Source: Phaeoceros laevis
Taxonomy: Eukaryota > Anthocerotophyta > Anthocerotopsida > Notothyladales
Reading direction: 5' to 3'
Length of the DNA stretch: 64,000 bases
NCBI GenBank assembly: GCA_049999765.1
Contig: JBNGIQ010009290.1
Location: 51,066-115,065, forward strand
Of the stretch, positions 23,436 to 34,928 are shown piece by piece. The translations under genes and the position numbers were made by a program. Under the pieces are notes generated by a model. That model was not told where the DNA came from. It made no database searches and saw only the letters and a program-made list of their open reading frames with translations. How positions within the stretch are numbered: the stretch's first letter is position 1; each line of letters starts with the position of its first letter.

Positions 23436-23531
23436 CCTTGTCCCTTTGGGGACATTCAAGTAGTAAAGAACCCCGCCCCCCAAAGGGGTGGCCGGGGTTC
23501 AATAGCCACTCAGGGAAGTGTGCTCTATCTA
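23436..23531 (+). repeat. Hairpin element, possibly SINE-derived (inverted partner at 42.3 kb)
   Basis: About 100 bp containing two consecutive hairpins ('gtccctttggggac'; 'aaccccgcccccc.aaaggggtggccggggtt') followed by 'ggttcaatag', which resembles a polymerase III B box. The unit ends in an ATTACT/TAC-rich tail (23544-23567). It is the reverse complement of 42289-42390 at roughly 90 per cent identity by eye. Confidence 0.5.
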
Positions 23532-23569
23532 CAATGAATGAGATTACTATTACTACTACTACTAACATG

Positions 23570-24454
23570 GCTTAACCACCATCACAAACATGGTGCAGTG
23601 CTCAATTCCCTTGTGGAGTTGGTATAGCGTGGCACTTTATTACTACTATTGCTCGCTACCAGGTAAGTCACAAACATGGTGACGTGCTAACATGNNNNNN
23701 NNNNCGTGCTAACATGTTAACACGTGCTAACATGTTAACACGTGCTAACATGTTAACACGTGCTAACATTGCTCGCTACTAGGCAAGTCACAAACATGGT
23801 GACGTGCTAACATGTTAACACGTGCTAACATAGCCGGGTAGCTATTACTACTACTACTAACATGGCTTAACCACCATAGCTGGCTAGCTAGGTAGCTCGC
23901 TACTAGGCAAGTCACAAACATGGTGGCGTGCTCAATTCCCTTGGCTTAACCACCATACATGGCTTAACCACCATAGCTGGCTAGCTAGGTAGCTCGCTAC
24001 CAGGCAAGTCATAAACATGGTGGCGTGCTCAATTCCCTTGGCTTAACCACCATAGCTGGCTAGCTAGGTAGCTCACTACCAGGCAAGTCACAAACATGGT
24101 GGCCTGCTCAATTCCCTTGTGGAGTAGCGCGGCACTTTACTACTACTACTGCTCGCTACCAGGCAAGTCACAAACATGGTGGCATGCTCAATTCCCTTGT
24201 GGAGTTGGTATAGCGCGGCAAGTCACAAACGCGGTAGCATGCTCAATTCCCTTGTGGAGTTGGTGTAGCGCGGCACTTTACTACTACTACTGCTTGCTAC
24301 TGGGCAAGTCACAAACATGGTGGCATGCTCAATTCCCTTGTGGAGTTGGTATAGCGCGGCACTTTACTACTACTACTACTGCAAACATGGTGGCATGCTC
24401 AATTCCCTTGTGGAGTTGAATTCCCTTGTGGAGTTGGTATAGCGCGGCACTCTA
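23570..24454. repeat. Complex tandem array with TAC-trinucleotide tracts
   Basis: Irregular units of about 50-100 bp are built from the modules 'aaacatggtggc.tgctcaattcccttg', 'tggagttggtatagcgcggcacttt', '(act)n gctcgctaccaggcaagtcac' and 'ggcttaaccaccatagctggctagctagg'. At least eight copies of the first module are visible. At 23680-23830 there is a subarray of an 18-bp palindromic unit (cgtgctaacatgttaaca), interrupted by a 10-N gap. Confidence 0.8.
23695..23704. other. Assembly gap of 10 N
   Basis: Ten unknown bases inside a short-unit repeat, as expected where assembly collapses. Confidence 0.99.
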
Positions 24455-24706
24455 CTACTACTACATCATACTACATCATAGGAATAAATAAGTGACGAAT
24501 GATTGGTATTCACTTCTCAAGCCAACAACAATGGACAACCGCTACATGGCAAAATCCAATAAGCGCTCGACATGTGGAGTCTACTACTACATCATACTAC
24601 ATCATAGGAATAAATAAGTGACGAATGATTGGTATTCACTTTCAAGCCAACAACAATGGACAACCACTACATGGCAAAATCCAATAAGCGCTCGACATGT
24701 GGAGTC
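24455..24706. repeat. Direct tandem duplication, about 126 bp unit
   Basis: The sequence from 'ctactactacatcatactacatcata' to 'cgctcgacatgtggagt' occurs twice back to back with only a few differences (24455-24580 and 24581-24706). Confidence 0.8.
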
Positions 24707-26179
24707 TATTCAGTGCCTGCACCGTAACACTAACATCGAAACACTAACATCGACATTGCTCGTCGAAATATATATCCCACATTGCTCCATGTACTTAGGT
24801 TACTTACGTATATCAAAGGATTTCCATCCTTTACTATTGGCCTTCCTGTATTTCATACCTCTGGATAGGGACCATCATGACATCGGCGACGCCATCGTGC
24901 TCCCATAGCTCCCACATTCTATGAGAAAAGTTCAAGCTCTGCCACGGAACAAACCCAGTCTCGTCCATTGGGTTTGAGCTACGATGAATAACTAGGTGAG
25001 ACTAGCTGTTCTCTAGCGCCCGTGAGATACCTTGCGCGTTGGAGGTGCCCCCACCCTTTTTGTAAATCAGTCTCAACACTTGCATATGCTTATGTAGTTT
25101 TTCATGGCGTTCGAATGCATCGCACATGAAGCAAAGGAACAGCTTCCGATAACCCCTACCCGTTTGTTTGATTACCCAGAAGTAGCACATCAATCAATGG
25201 TTACTTCGCCTGGAAGTCCTTTACTAAAAGCAAATCCGTCAGCCAAGGGTTCAGCTTTGTGTATTTGCAGCCAGGCAGCTCCGCTTGAAGAATGCCCTAG
25301 CCCGGGACCATCCAAATCCTGTCTCTTCCTCCTCATACTGTGCCCTTTAATGCGGTACCGGCTGGTGTCCACCCTGGGCTCGTCCTGGAATCCTCCCACA
25401 GGAGTCGTTCACGTGTCTGACCGTCTTCAAACTGGCCCCATCCCTCTCATCAGGTGCGATAAATCTGTTGTGGGAGAACAGCGGGTGAACATCTCCAGGG
25501 TTATCGCTCACTGGCAAATTGCAGATTCTGAAGTGTGGGTTTGCCCCAAGCACCATCAAGAATTTCCTGTTTTCAATCCTCTCAAGAACACGGGGCTGGC
25601 TAGCTGGCTAGCTAGCTAGTGCCGCGCACTAATAAGCTACTGTCCTGCTTCCCCTCCATCCGGACCCACTGCTTGCATCATAAACAATTCCATGAGGTGG
25701 CAAGGAAATTGATACTCTCTGGGCCACCAAACTCCCTCCTTCCTTGTGCTGGTCTAGTAAACAACTAGGGGGCTGCATCACAATGTCATTGTATACCTAC
25801 CTGGTGGTACAAGTCACCAGCATCCTTGTGCATACGTGTGCCTGCAAATTCCCTAACGGGAACACAAAAGCGGCTGGTTTCATTTCTTGTACAAGTAACA
25901 GCGAGTGGTGGTGACATGTATGTGGTCGGTGGCGGCGACGAAGGTGCTGAAGCAGACACCACCGTACCGTGCTGCTTCTTCCTTCTCAAATATACTACAA
26001 ACGAGCGAATCAAGAAGAATGATATGTATGGTAGGACTCCTAAGGAGACAATAGACTAGCCATCTCTGCTTGAGGTACATAACACGGAAAGCAAGACAAG
26101 TATGTTCCACCGCACTCTGGGACTTCGTACCTCTTCTCAGAAAAACATAGTCTACTGCTTGAGGTGATGCCAAGGGTAA
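24707..26179. other. Duplicated spacer before dirigent copy C
   Basis: No gene seen. 24750-25600 is the homologue of 19250-20165 in the spacer between copies A and B, which supports tandem duplication of a segment several kb long. Confidence 0.55.
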
Positions 26180-28130
26180 TACAAGCAGGTTTCGTACTGG
26201 TGCTAGTGCAGAAGTCAATGAATTCATAGCAGCACAGGCAAGTCCATAAGTTTCCACCAACTGCAATGTGACGGCTTTTAAGACGGCTCCCACAGTAGGT
26301 TAAATAGCTGACGTAGCTGGAACAGTTTTTAAAGACACCTTCGGAGTAGAGAAGCACAAAAAAAGTGAACGGAAGAGAAGAGTGCAATGTGGTGTGAGTT
26401 GCTAGCAGTTCACGGAATTGGGACACCGTCCACGGACAAAGTGGACTGACCAATCCCTGTCCCTCTCATGCTGTCGTTCCTTGAAACTCTCTTTGTGTGT
26501 TTTTCCACGAAGATTGTCAGCCTACGGCTCCGCAGCCCCTGGCTCTCTGCATATTTAAAGGCCAGCCTCTGCAGCTTGCTGCTTCCAGTGCTCCTCCTGC
26601 TCCGGGTCAAACGGTCAAACAAAACAAGCGGGCACAGCATCCAAGAATCTTGACTGCATTTGCAACGCAGAAAGGTCCATCTTCTTCCCCACCCTTGCTC
26701 AAGAAGAGCGCTTGCAGCGCCTCTCGGAGTCGGTCTTCCTGTGGATTCTTGAGCACATTTTCTTTCTGCTGGAGAATTCCTCTAGAAGAAGGTACGATCT
26801 TACATACGCATATTGCGAACTTGCAGAGAAAGCTCCTTCCACTGCCAAAGAATTGTGCTTGATTGTTGTTGTTGCTGTTTTGACAGAGATGGCGCGAAGC
26901 TTTTCCTTGTTGCTGGCAGCGGTCACTGCGCTGCTCTACCTGTGGACGCTTTCCGCGCCAGCTGCGGCCAGCAGCGGGATCAAGGAGCTCAATTTCTTCT
27001 TACAGGAGAGTCCTAGCACCTCATACTTCGTGGTGCCTGCCTTGGAAGGCCACGAGGGCAACTTCGGCGCTCTGGTTGTTATTGACCAGCCCGTGACTGT
27101 GGCCCCCGCAAACGATTCCCAGGAGATCGGCGAGGGGAAGGGCCTAGCGGCCTTCGCCAACGACGGCAGCACCGGTGCAGCGGAAATTCTGTGGACTATC
27201 GTGTTGAAGGATTCGCGGGAGGGCGGGTTCGGTCACGGCAGCCTCAGTTTCCGAGGCTCCAACGATTTGTCCCTGGAGCAGCGGGAGCTGGCCATTGTTG
27301 GAGGCACCGGAGACTACCGCTTTGCTTCCGGCTTCGCTTTCCTTGTGACCTATTTCAGGGACCCGGTGACTCGTTACTCCACCACCAACATCACCGTGTT
27401 TGTGGAACAGAGCTCCAGCTACCAGACCTACCTTCGAGTGAGAGGGGCTGGGAGGTACCAGGGACTGTCGGCAGAGTCATGATTTGTGTATCAGTAGAAA
27501 TCCTTTTAGCATCTGAAGTCGGGACCGTGGTTGAAGATGAGGAAGCGATGAGGAAACTTGATTCAGGTACGTCGTAGCAAGCTTATGCTGGCTGTGCAGC
27601 ATGTCGCAATCAAAGGGCATAGTTGTTTGGCATCAGCAGCTTGTAAATGTAGGAAAAAAACGTGCACAGCTTAGCTAGCCAGCACAGGTACAGCTTCCCC
27701 TTTCACTGGTACAAGGTTCCCTTGCACTCGGGAGATAGAACTGGGGCTCGTTTGTAGAGCTGCAATCTTGAGGTAATGCCATGGCTAGTCGTCAGCATCC
27801 TATGGAAAATATTGCTGCTCGTGTACATACTAATAAATCCATCTGAGGTCTGGTTGTGGATCAGATCCTGAGAGCTAGCTTTTATAAATATTTATTGTCA
27901 TCTCCCTCGAGGGACTGCTAACTACAAGTATGTACATTCACGAAGAACAAAGTTTTTTAGGACTGGTATTTGGTGCTTGGCGAGGACTGGTCAACTGGTC
28001 TCTCAAAGTTTTCACTTCCAAAGTTCAACAAGGACCTGCAAACACACAGTGGCAGTGGCAAGTGACTTTCCACACTCCCTGGATTTCTTTCGAGCTGAGA
28101 ATGACGGCCCTAGCTTGTGTTGGCTCTAGA
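26180..28130 (+). repeat. Segmental duplication copy C (dirigent unit)
   Basis: Contains the intact dirigent gene at 26889 and the same flanking phrases as copies A and B. Its 3' flank includes 'gacggccctagcttgt', also present at 21855 in copy B. Confidence 0.75.
26889..27482 (+). CDS. Dirigent protein (copy C)
   Basis: Single exon, 197 residues, ATG at 26889. The signal peptide is at residues 1-26 (SFSLLLAAVTALLYLW). The mature barrel keeps the usual blocks: STSYFVVPALEGHEGNFGA, LVVIDQPVTVAPAN, FGHGSLSFRGSNDL, VGGTGDYRFASGFAF, then TYFRDPVTRYSTTNIT. It has the conventional form at the point where copy A is divergent, so it is the best candidate for the functional ancestor-like copy. The leader contains a plausible untranslated intron (gtacgatc near 26791 to ttttgacag at 26886), but copy A lacks a matching donor, so I did not rely on it. 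The product is expected in the apoplast and involved in phenolic coupling. Confidence 0.9.
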   Translation: MARSFSLLLAAVTALLYLWTLSAPAAASSGIKELNFFLQESPSTSYFVVPALEGHEGNFGALVVIDQPVTVAPANDSQEIGEGKGLAAFANDGSTGAAEILWTIVLKDSREGGFGHGSLSFRGSNDLSLEQRELAIVGGTGDYRFASGFAFLVTYFRDPVTRYSTTNITVFVEQSSSYQTYLRVRGAGRYQGLSAES

Positions 28131-29990
28131 GACCTTGTCTTTCGTTTGCCCTTTACAAGGTCAAGTTTGAAAGGTCACCGCGATTATTTTCATTTCTGCT
28201 TCACGAAGAAACCCTACCACTGGGAGCAGCTGAGATTAGTTTCAGGGCAGCCGCACATTTGCATTTGGACGGCTCCTTACAGCGAGTCTATGGCCACAGC
28301 TCTCCCAGATCAGGGCTCGGGATCTCTTGTTCAACCTGCTACCCATGCTGGAGCAGGTGGACATTGGCTCTTTCCTTTTACTTCTTCCCCTTCGGTCAAG
28401 CTCAGGTTCTGTAACATTTGGAGGCGGCATTAATGAGCCTTGTAGAGTTTCTTTTGGAGCTTTTGCATTGATGTTTTCTCCTTGGTTCTCATCCTTGACC
28501 ATGCCTTCTGCCTTGCCTCTGCGGACTTCAGACTCTCAAGTTCACCGGACCTCTGCAGCTCGTACGCCTGGACCAGGTAATCGGCAAGGGCACTATTCAG
28601 TTCATTCACTTTGAGCAGATGACTAGACTAATAAGTCGTGTTGGAGTTGTCATTAAGATTCTCGTTGAGATGGTCTGGTTAAGATTGTCAGGCACAAGTC
28701 GACATCTGGACCAGCCAGGTAAAGCCGAGTACCGTTCAAAAACGTGGAGCGGAAAAGGTACGTGTCGGAGGTGTGAGTTACTCTCCCTTGGATTCGGCCA
28801 AGCACTGCTCACCCATTTTGACAATTGTAGCTACGTGCCTAATCGCCAGATTTGGGACCTACGAACCCTACGATCATAAAGCAAGCACAGTGGATAAGCA
28901 GCTGGAATACTGTACCCTACAGTAGGGAGTGCTCATGAAGGATTTTGGAAGAAACGCACCATCAAAATGATGACGTGAGCTAACATCAACGCAAGTTGCA
29001 AAAGTGCACCACTTGGCTCTCTGAATTCTGTACTGTTTACCTCGTGCAACAAGTATATGCCAAGGAATTCACGATTGTGTTATACGTGTATGGTGACTTT
29101 AGGATGATGTTGCAGGGCCTGTGTATCCTACAGACTGTCTGAACTGTTTTAGCTGTTTCACAGGTCAGGGCACTGTGCTAGCCTTTTCCAAGCCACTGTA
29201 GTAGCAGGAGTGTCATGTCAGGGGATGTTTGCCCTCGGGTGCCATCACAATCTGGAGCGTGCTGGAGGGACATTGCCTTCATGAGGTTCCTTTTGTTGCG
29301 GGCCAGAAGGAATATGAGCTCACTCAGACCCACGGATAGAACCCCCTGGCAGAGTGAAATATGGAAGCCTGGCGGATTTGAGGCATGCTTCGAAGAATGA
29401 GTTGACGGTTGTAAGACATCCTGAACCGGCAAGGGCTCTAAGCAGTCAACGATGTGTGGGAGCAGTCAACGATGTGTGGGAGCAGTCAAAGGGAATGACT
29501 TTGCCGTTGGCAGGAAAGGAGAGCGCGGAAGGACTAGGCATGACAAGAACATCAGGGCGCCTTGGCAGTGTTACAGCCACTGCTGAGGTATCGTAGGGGA
29601 ATGAAGTCTAGCGCAAGGCCGCAAGAGCCTTCTCTGAAAGCTTATGCAGAGAGAGCCCACTTCAGAACCCGAAACCTGCAATCTGCACTGCTTCCAGGTC
29701 ATGAAGCGCAATAGTCTGGAGCGGTTGCAAATCAAAAGATGATGCCGCTTAAAGGAACAATGATCTGCCCAGGAAGCTCAAACTTCATTACAGCCTCCCA
29801 GCTCAGCACATCAGCTAAGCAGGTTCAGCTTTCAGGATGAGCAAAGGGGTAGGAACTACTATCCGCAAGGGAAGTGCTGGAATGCAACAAGTTGCTAGCT
29901 GGCAAGGAAGAAAGGTGCTAGCTAGAAGGCAAAGGGGCAACCACGAACTATGCACCTCAGGGCCTATCTCCAAACTAGGCATCTAGCTAC
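28131..29990. other. Spacer with transposon-like scraps; no supported gene
   Basis: At 28500-28615 the minus strand encodes a charged, coiled-coil-like run (LADYLVQAYELQRSGELESL and more) with no family assignment. At 28640-28700 it repeats the tail of the integrase relic at 21.9 kb (DNLNQTISTRIL). A 21-bp unit 'gcagtcaacgatgtgtgggag' is repeated at about 29440-29485. Nothing else is recognisable. Confidence 0.4.
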
Positions 29991-30650
29991 CTAGGCGCCG
30001 TAAATGGAGGAAGTGGCAGGAGCCGTGAGGAGGTCCTTGAAGGACTGCTGGAGCACCTCCGTGGGGAACGATTTGAGCGCTACAGGCAAGCTGAAGGAGC
30101 CGGCATTCTGCGCGTTGAAGAAGGCGATGGCCACGGCTTTCCCGAACCCAACGTTCTTCTGGTAGTGCAGCAGGGCCTTGGGGAAGACGAACACCTCGCC
30201 CTTGGTCACGGTCTCCTTGTAGAGTGTGTTGGCGTTCCCGGCGATGAAGCCCACCTCCAGGGTGCCCTCCACCACGTACAGCAGCTCGCTGGTGCGCGGG
30301 TGCAGATGCGGCGGGTTGATGCCGCCGAATGCGAAGTCCACCCGCGCTACGCCCAGGCCCAGGGTGTTGACGCCCGGGAAGAAGTGGACGGAGCCGGGGG
30401 TGAAGACGTTGCCGAACTGCGTGCCGGTGGGGTCGCCGCCCTTGGCCAATGCCGTGAACTTGAAGTCGGTTGCCGTCACGGTGGAGGCCACCTTGCACGG
30501 GAATCCGTTGATGGTGCTGCCGGACAGAGGAGTAGTGCCGGCTCCCACGCAAAAGTCCTGCAACGGGTCCTCGTCTGCTGCCGCAGCCCCGCGGGCCATC
30601 GCCAGCAGCAGTGCCGCGAGGCCCAGCAACCACATTCTGGAGTCCGCCAT
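29991..30650 (-). CDS. Germin-like protein
   Basis: Single exon, 219 residues, ATG at 30650; upstream codons start with TTG and have no ATG. Germin-like proteins are secreted, manganese-binding cupins of the cell wall; members act as oxalate oxidases, superoxide dismutases or receptors. Residues 1-25 are a signal peptide (MWLLGLAALLLAMARG). Cys34 and Cys52 are placed for the N-terminal disulphide. Germin box A (NPPHLHPRTSELLYVVEG) supplies His115, His117 and Glu122. Box B (KGEVFVFPKALLHYQKN) supplies His162, so all four metal ligands are present. The length is normal for the family. The gene is divergent from a dirigent gene 450 bp away. Confidence 0.95.
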   Translation of the reverse strand: MADSRMWLLGLAALLLAMARGAAAADEDPLQDFCVGAGTTPLSGSTINGFPCKVASTVTATDFKFTALAKGGDPTGTQFGNVFTPGSVHFFPGVNTLGLGVARVDFAFGGINPPHLHPRTSELLYVVEGTLEVGFIAGNANTLYKETVTKGEVFVFPKALLHYQKNVGFGKAVAIAFFNAQNAGSFSLPVALKSFPTEVLQQSFKDLLTAPATSSIYGA

Positions 30651-31100
30651 AGCCAGCAAGCTCAAAGGAGGAGGAGGAGGAGGAGTTGGAGCAGGGTGTT
30701 ACCACAGCCCCCTCAACGAGTAAACGCGAAAGTCAGATGGAGACAGAGAGTACAACGGCCTTCCACACATATATAGCGGCGTGTGGTGCTGAGCATGCTG
30801 CATTATTGGCCTGCGCGTCATACCTCTTCCGCTTTGTTGATAGTACAGTGTAGCCGTGTAGTGCTGAGCAGGCTGCATTATTATTGGCCTGCGGATCATA
30901 TCCCTTCCGCGTTGCGGTCCGGAGGAGGGAAGGGAGGGGGAGGTCACACTCTGGGGTGTGTCGCCGGGTAGAGTGTCCACGTCAGATGCACGGCTCCAGC
31001 TAGGAGCGTCCCCATTGGCTGGCGCTCGCTACAAATAGGCGGTGTTGCTTCCCCGCATTGTTTCCTATACTTGCAAGAGCTGAAGCAGCTTTCTAGAGCG
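30651..31100. promoter_or_regulatory. Shared divergent promoter of germin-like and dirigent genes
   Basis: 450 bp separate the two start codons. On the minus side a TATATA at 30770-30775 lies about 120 bases before the germin-like ATG. On the plus side CTACAAATAG at 31029-31038 lies about 63 bases before the dirigent ATG. An imperfect direct repeat of about 52 bp ('gtgtggtgctgagcatgctgcattattggcctgcg...cttccgc') occupies about 30781-30832 and 30856-30910. Confidence 0.6.
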
Positions 31101-31697
31101 ATGGCGATCGGAGGAGCGGCGACAACGGTGGTGGCCGCGGCGCTGGTGTTCGCGCTGGCGAGCATTCTGGCGCCGCCTGTGGTGACGGGAGGGGCGAAGC
31201 CGGCGCCGCTGGGCTTGGGCCTGGTGCAGTACACCTTTTATCTGCAGGAGGACCCCAGCTCCTCCTACTTCGTGGTGCCGGCGTTGGAAGGCCATGGCGG
31301 CTTCTTCGGCGCGCTGGTGGTGATCGACCAGGGAGTGACACTGGCCCCCGCCCGCGACTCCTTTCTGCTGGGACGAGGGAAAGGCTTGGCGGCGTTCAGC
31401 AACAACGGGCCGGTGGGCGCGCCGGAGCTCCTGTGGACCATCACCTTCAACGACACCAGGCCGTTCGGGTTCGGCAAGAGCAGCCTGAGCTTCCGGGGCT
31501 CCAACGACCTGTCGCTGGCGGTGCGGGAGATCGCTATCGTGGGGGGCACCGGCAAGTTCCGGCTGGCGCAGGGATTCGCGCTCTTCTCCACCTACTTCCG
31601 GGACCCTCAGACGCGGTTTGCCACCACCAACATCACCGCGTTTGTGCAGGTCAATACGCTCTACTCCCAGATGCTGCCGGAGCTCCAGGACATGTGA
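31101..31697 (+). CDS. Dirigent protein (copy D, divergent paralogue)
   Basis: Single exon, 198 residues, ATG at 31101, with a signal peptide at residues 1-32 (TTVVAAALVFALASILA). The barrel blocks are QYTFYLQEDPSSSYFVVPAL, EGHGGFFGALVVIDQGVTL, FGKSSLSFRGSNDLSL, VGGTGKFRLAQGFALFSTYF and TTNITAFVQ. It shares the family frame with copies A-C but differs at many positions, is more GC-rich, and lacks their duplicated flanks, so it arose from an older duplication. Its head-to-head position with the germin-like gene suggests coordinated expression in wall modification (inference). Confidence 0.92.
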   Translation: MAIGGAATTVVAAALVFALASILAPPVVTGGAKPAPLGLGLVQYTFYLQEDPSSSYFVVPALEGHGGFFGALVVIDQGVTLAPARDSFLLGRGKGLAAFSNNGPVGAPELLWTITFNDTRPFGFGKSSLSFRGSNDLSLAVREIAIVGGTGKFRLAQGFALFSTYFRDPQTRFATTNITAFVQVNTLYSQMLPELQDM

Positions 31698-34162
31698 TTC
31701 ACAACCAACGTGAATGAATGCGCGACCTCGGGGGGCATCGACTATCTCCGAGGTCGTGAATTTCCTCCTGCGTCCGCTTTGCAAGCGTTGGGAAATTGTC
31801 TCTTTCTCCCATGATCTTGACTTCCTAGCCAGGATCTAGACTTCCTAGCTGCGTTACTGTGCATTTAGTTTGAATGTTCGAGTGAGCGCAGTGCTCTCTT
31901 CCTCGTAGAGTGGCTCCCATTTGAGACGTCTCAGCCGTAAGTCTAGCTCAAGGGCAAGAGCCGCCTGATGATACAGTATGAAGCTTGCGCCCTTTCGCTA
32001 TAAAAAGAGTAACGCGATCCTCCCCTCTCGATTCCCGGAACGGCCTTTCTTATTTATAGGCGCACACACGAGCAAGCCTCCGGACAACGGGCGCGGAGGC
32101 TGGGAGATTCTGGCGGCCAATCCCAGCCCGGCGCGACCTGCACACCCGTCCCAATCCACCACCCTGGAACACGTCAACGTACAAAGATCAACGAGAACAT
32201 GGCCTAGTGCCAAGTGCAGGTACAACCAATAATGAGATCATGGCCAAGCGGCATGTCAACAACGGCAATGACCAAGTGGCAAAAAGTGTGCTGATGAAAG
32301 GCGAGAGTCAAAGCGTTTCTCAAGTAGTGTGAAAGTGGCCAAGTGGCCCAAACGCAGGGGGACCCACCAGATGGCATGCATGTAATACATGCCGCATACG
32401 CATGTCACCATGTGACTTCATGGCCTTGCTGAGGTGTATGGGTGGATGTGTGTTACTAGAGTCATATGTGATCAGTGATCTCATGGACAAGTTAGTGAGT
32501 TGATTTATTCGTTTTATAATATTAATTTGGTATGAGTGTATAATGTGAAAAATGACTCAAAAATAAGTTGGGGGTGGGTCCCACCACATTCATGCCATGT
32601 GGTGGGACCCTCTGCGTTTGGGCCACTTGGGGAAACTCTTGAGGCTCGCTGTAGATATAGATAGATGTGCCTTGACATGGTCACCTGGCCCTGCCCGGAC
32701 GTTACACAATTACCAGACACACACACACACGTATGCCTGGCAAGTGGGCCCAGATACTTGGGAGGAGGCGGTGGAGCTGTCGATCTACTGCTGGATTGTC
32801 CTGCTTTTCATCCTTGACACCAAGACGGCAATCGGAAAGCAGGCATCTCACAGGGCATGCATCTGGACACCGCACGCTACATTTAGTACACTACGACTTC
32901 CTCGCTAGCTATTATATTCCTTTCACATTTCGGCATCCAGCTCCATTATTTGTTTTGACTTCATGGTAGTACAGCAAGCGACCGAGCTACTGCATGGAAA
33001 AAATAAATCAATCTCATCCATGATTCCGTGGTACCGGTCGGTGGGTAGGACGCCGGAAACCATTACGCTTTTTTGGATGGAGATTGGACACGTGGACAAT
33101 TGGAGAGGAGGAAAACATCCACGAGTTACCACAAGGGACGGATTGCCCAGCCTGCAAGAAGAAGAAGAAGAAGCAGCTATACTGTGCATGCCTGTTGGGT
33201 CCGGGGACCACATGCTTGCAAGGGAGCCTCTCGACCGTCACGTACTAAAGAGCCATATCAAGAGATATCTTGTATCCCCTATATTTGGCTACTTGGAGCC
33301 ACCTTGGGAGGTGGTCTTGTATCCCCTATATCCTGAATTTTAATTGGGTATTCACAAGAGCACTCCCAAGGGATGCTCTTCAGTCACCGAGGATACGGAC
33401 CCTTGCTTACAAAACGAGAGTGTAGCAGTAAACGGTTAGCAGAATGGCAAACATGAACATGGTGTGCTTGTTTTGTTTTGGTGAAATGACGTTCGGGGAG
33501 CGGCCTGGAGCCTTGAAGTATTTGAAATTTTGAAGTATTGAAGGCTATTAACAAAGCATTGAGCACAAGCACACAACGTTAAGCAGAGAAGACGAGAGAA
33601 GTGAGAAGGCCACAGCGCCTGTGCTTGAGCTGTGGAGACACAGACCCAGCAGTGGTATGAGGCTGTGGCTTGACAGCCCGACTTGAGGTGTTGAAAAGAG
33701 AGTTCAGCACTTTCCTGAACTGGCAGTCCGAGTGTTCGCTTGACAGCCCGACTTAGGTGTTGAGAAGTGAGTTCAGCACTTGCCTGAGGCTGGGATGAAC
33801 ACCCGAACGTTGGGCACAGGGGCACAGCTTTTGGAACAGACCACAGGATATTTAACTATTGTCGTACATTTAGGGAAGTGTTTGACAGAAATCCCTGCTT
33901 CAAAACAGAAGTTGGGAATCCCTCCTTAAAAACAATAGCTGGAAAACAAGAGTGCGAGACAGCTCAAGACAGCAACTGTGTAAAACAGAGCATTCAGACG
34001 AAGTGCTTGCAAAGTCAGTAGTGGAAATGCGAATGACGAGCACATGTCCATGCACCATGCAATATCGGTAAGCGGTGTGCTGGTGAGGGGGATGTATGAG
34101 TACGTCGTGTAATGTGTAGTGGAATGCCTTGTGGAGAGAGCATTGAATTTTGCATCACATCA
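31698..34162. other. Intergenic, no supported gene
   Basis: Immediately downstream is probably the dirigent D 3' untranslated region. A short CA microsatellite sits at 32719-32729. No frame has recognisable motifs. 33700-33790 shows a short imperfect repeat ('gcttgacagcccgactt.aggtgttgagaa' in two copies, from 33669 and 33735). Confidence 0.5.
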
Positions 34163-34700
34163 TCACGATAGAGAGCATTGGAAGTTGGGATGCGAAGAAG
34201 TCATAGAAACTGACAAGGCTTGAAAGTACTCACAAAACTTGCTGATAACGGCTGCTTCGCCAGTGCTGGTGAGGTGTCTCTCTTCTTCTCGGTATTGAGC
34301 ACGCCAAACGGGGAACCCCTGTGCAACTGGTAGAACTTCCGGTATGTGGCGATCGGCAGTGCCTCTTACATGGTTTTTCTCCAAGGAATGTTCCTGCTAC
34401 TGGTGCCTACCATGTTGGCCAGAAATGTCTGTACACCGAACCCATAGTGCTGCAGCCGAGGTTCTTTCCAGCACCTCCTTGTCCCAACTCATCCAGTTTC
34501 TTTGCACAACCCCACATGCCAGCAGGGCTATAAATGTTCGACATGAACACATATGATGCACCATATTTATGGCCCCATAGTGCTGCAAGCAGTGCACGAT
34601 GCACATGAATGCTGTTCCATTTGGAGTTAGAGCTTTCTCTTGGAATAGAATATAATGCTGACAAGCTCTCCTGCTCTCAACCGTGCTTAGCATATGCTGC
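34163..34700 (-). pseudogene. Decayed PPR fragments
   Basis: Minus-strand blocks resemble pentatricopeptide repeat sequence: a 'YAKHG'-type end, LFQEKALTPNGTAFMCIVH (family pattern 'LF.EM....L.PN..TFV.IL.AC') and GAINM. Stops and frame shifts interrupt them. They lie downstream of the DYW end described next, so they belong to a second, separately decayed PPR copy or a rearrangement. Confidence 0.35.
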
Positions 34701-34928
34701 GGGCATCATATCAAGAACACAAGCGATGCTGGTGTTCTTCCTTGTTGATTGCCCAACTGAAAGTTCAGCAGAGCCTCAACTTAAGCTTCCAGGAGGGGGG
34801 CAAATGCAAAACTGCTTGCTAAAATCACAGCACCCTGCTCAATCCTTGTATCAACATGACCGCCTGTGGACCAAGCCCATGCTTGCACATCCATTTCCAG
34901 AGCGCCGACTTTTAAACGATATCCCGGG

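Noticed and set aside
23680-24454. CRISPR-like array of regularly spaced repeats
   Set aside because: This is a plant nuclear sequence. Spacers are themselves repeated and unit lengths vary, so it is a tandem array.
26791-26888. Intron in the 5' leader of dirigent copy C
   Set aside because: Donor and acceptor look acceptable, but copy A lacks the donor at the aligned place, so I did not annotate it as certain.
27930-28433. A 167-codon plus-strand frame downstream of dirigent C
   Set aside because: Its first part is the duplicated 3' flank, which is broken in copies A and B. There is no motif or conserved frame.
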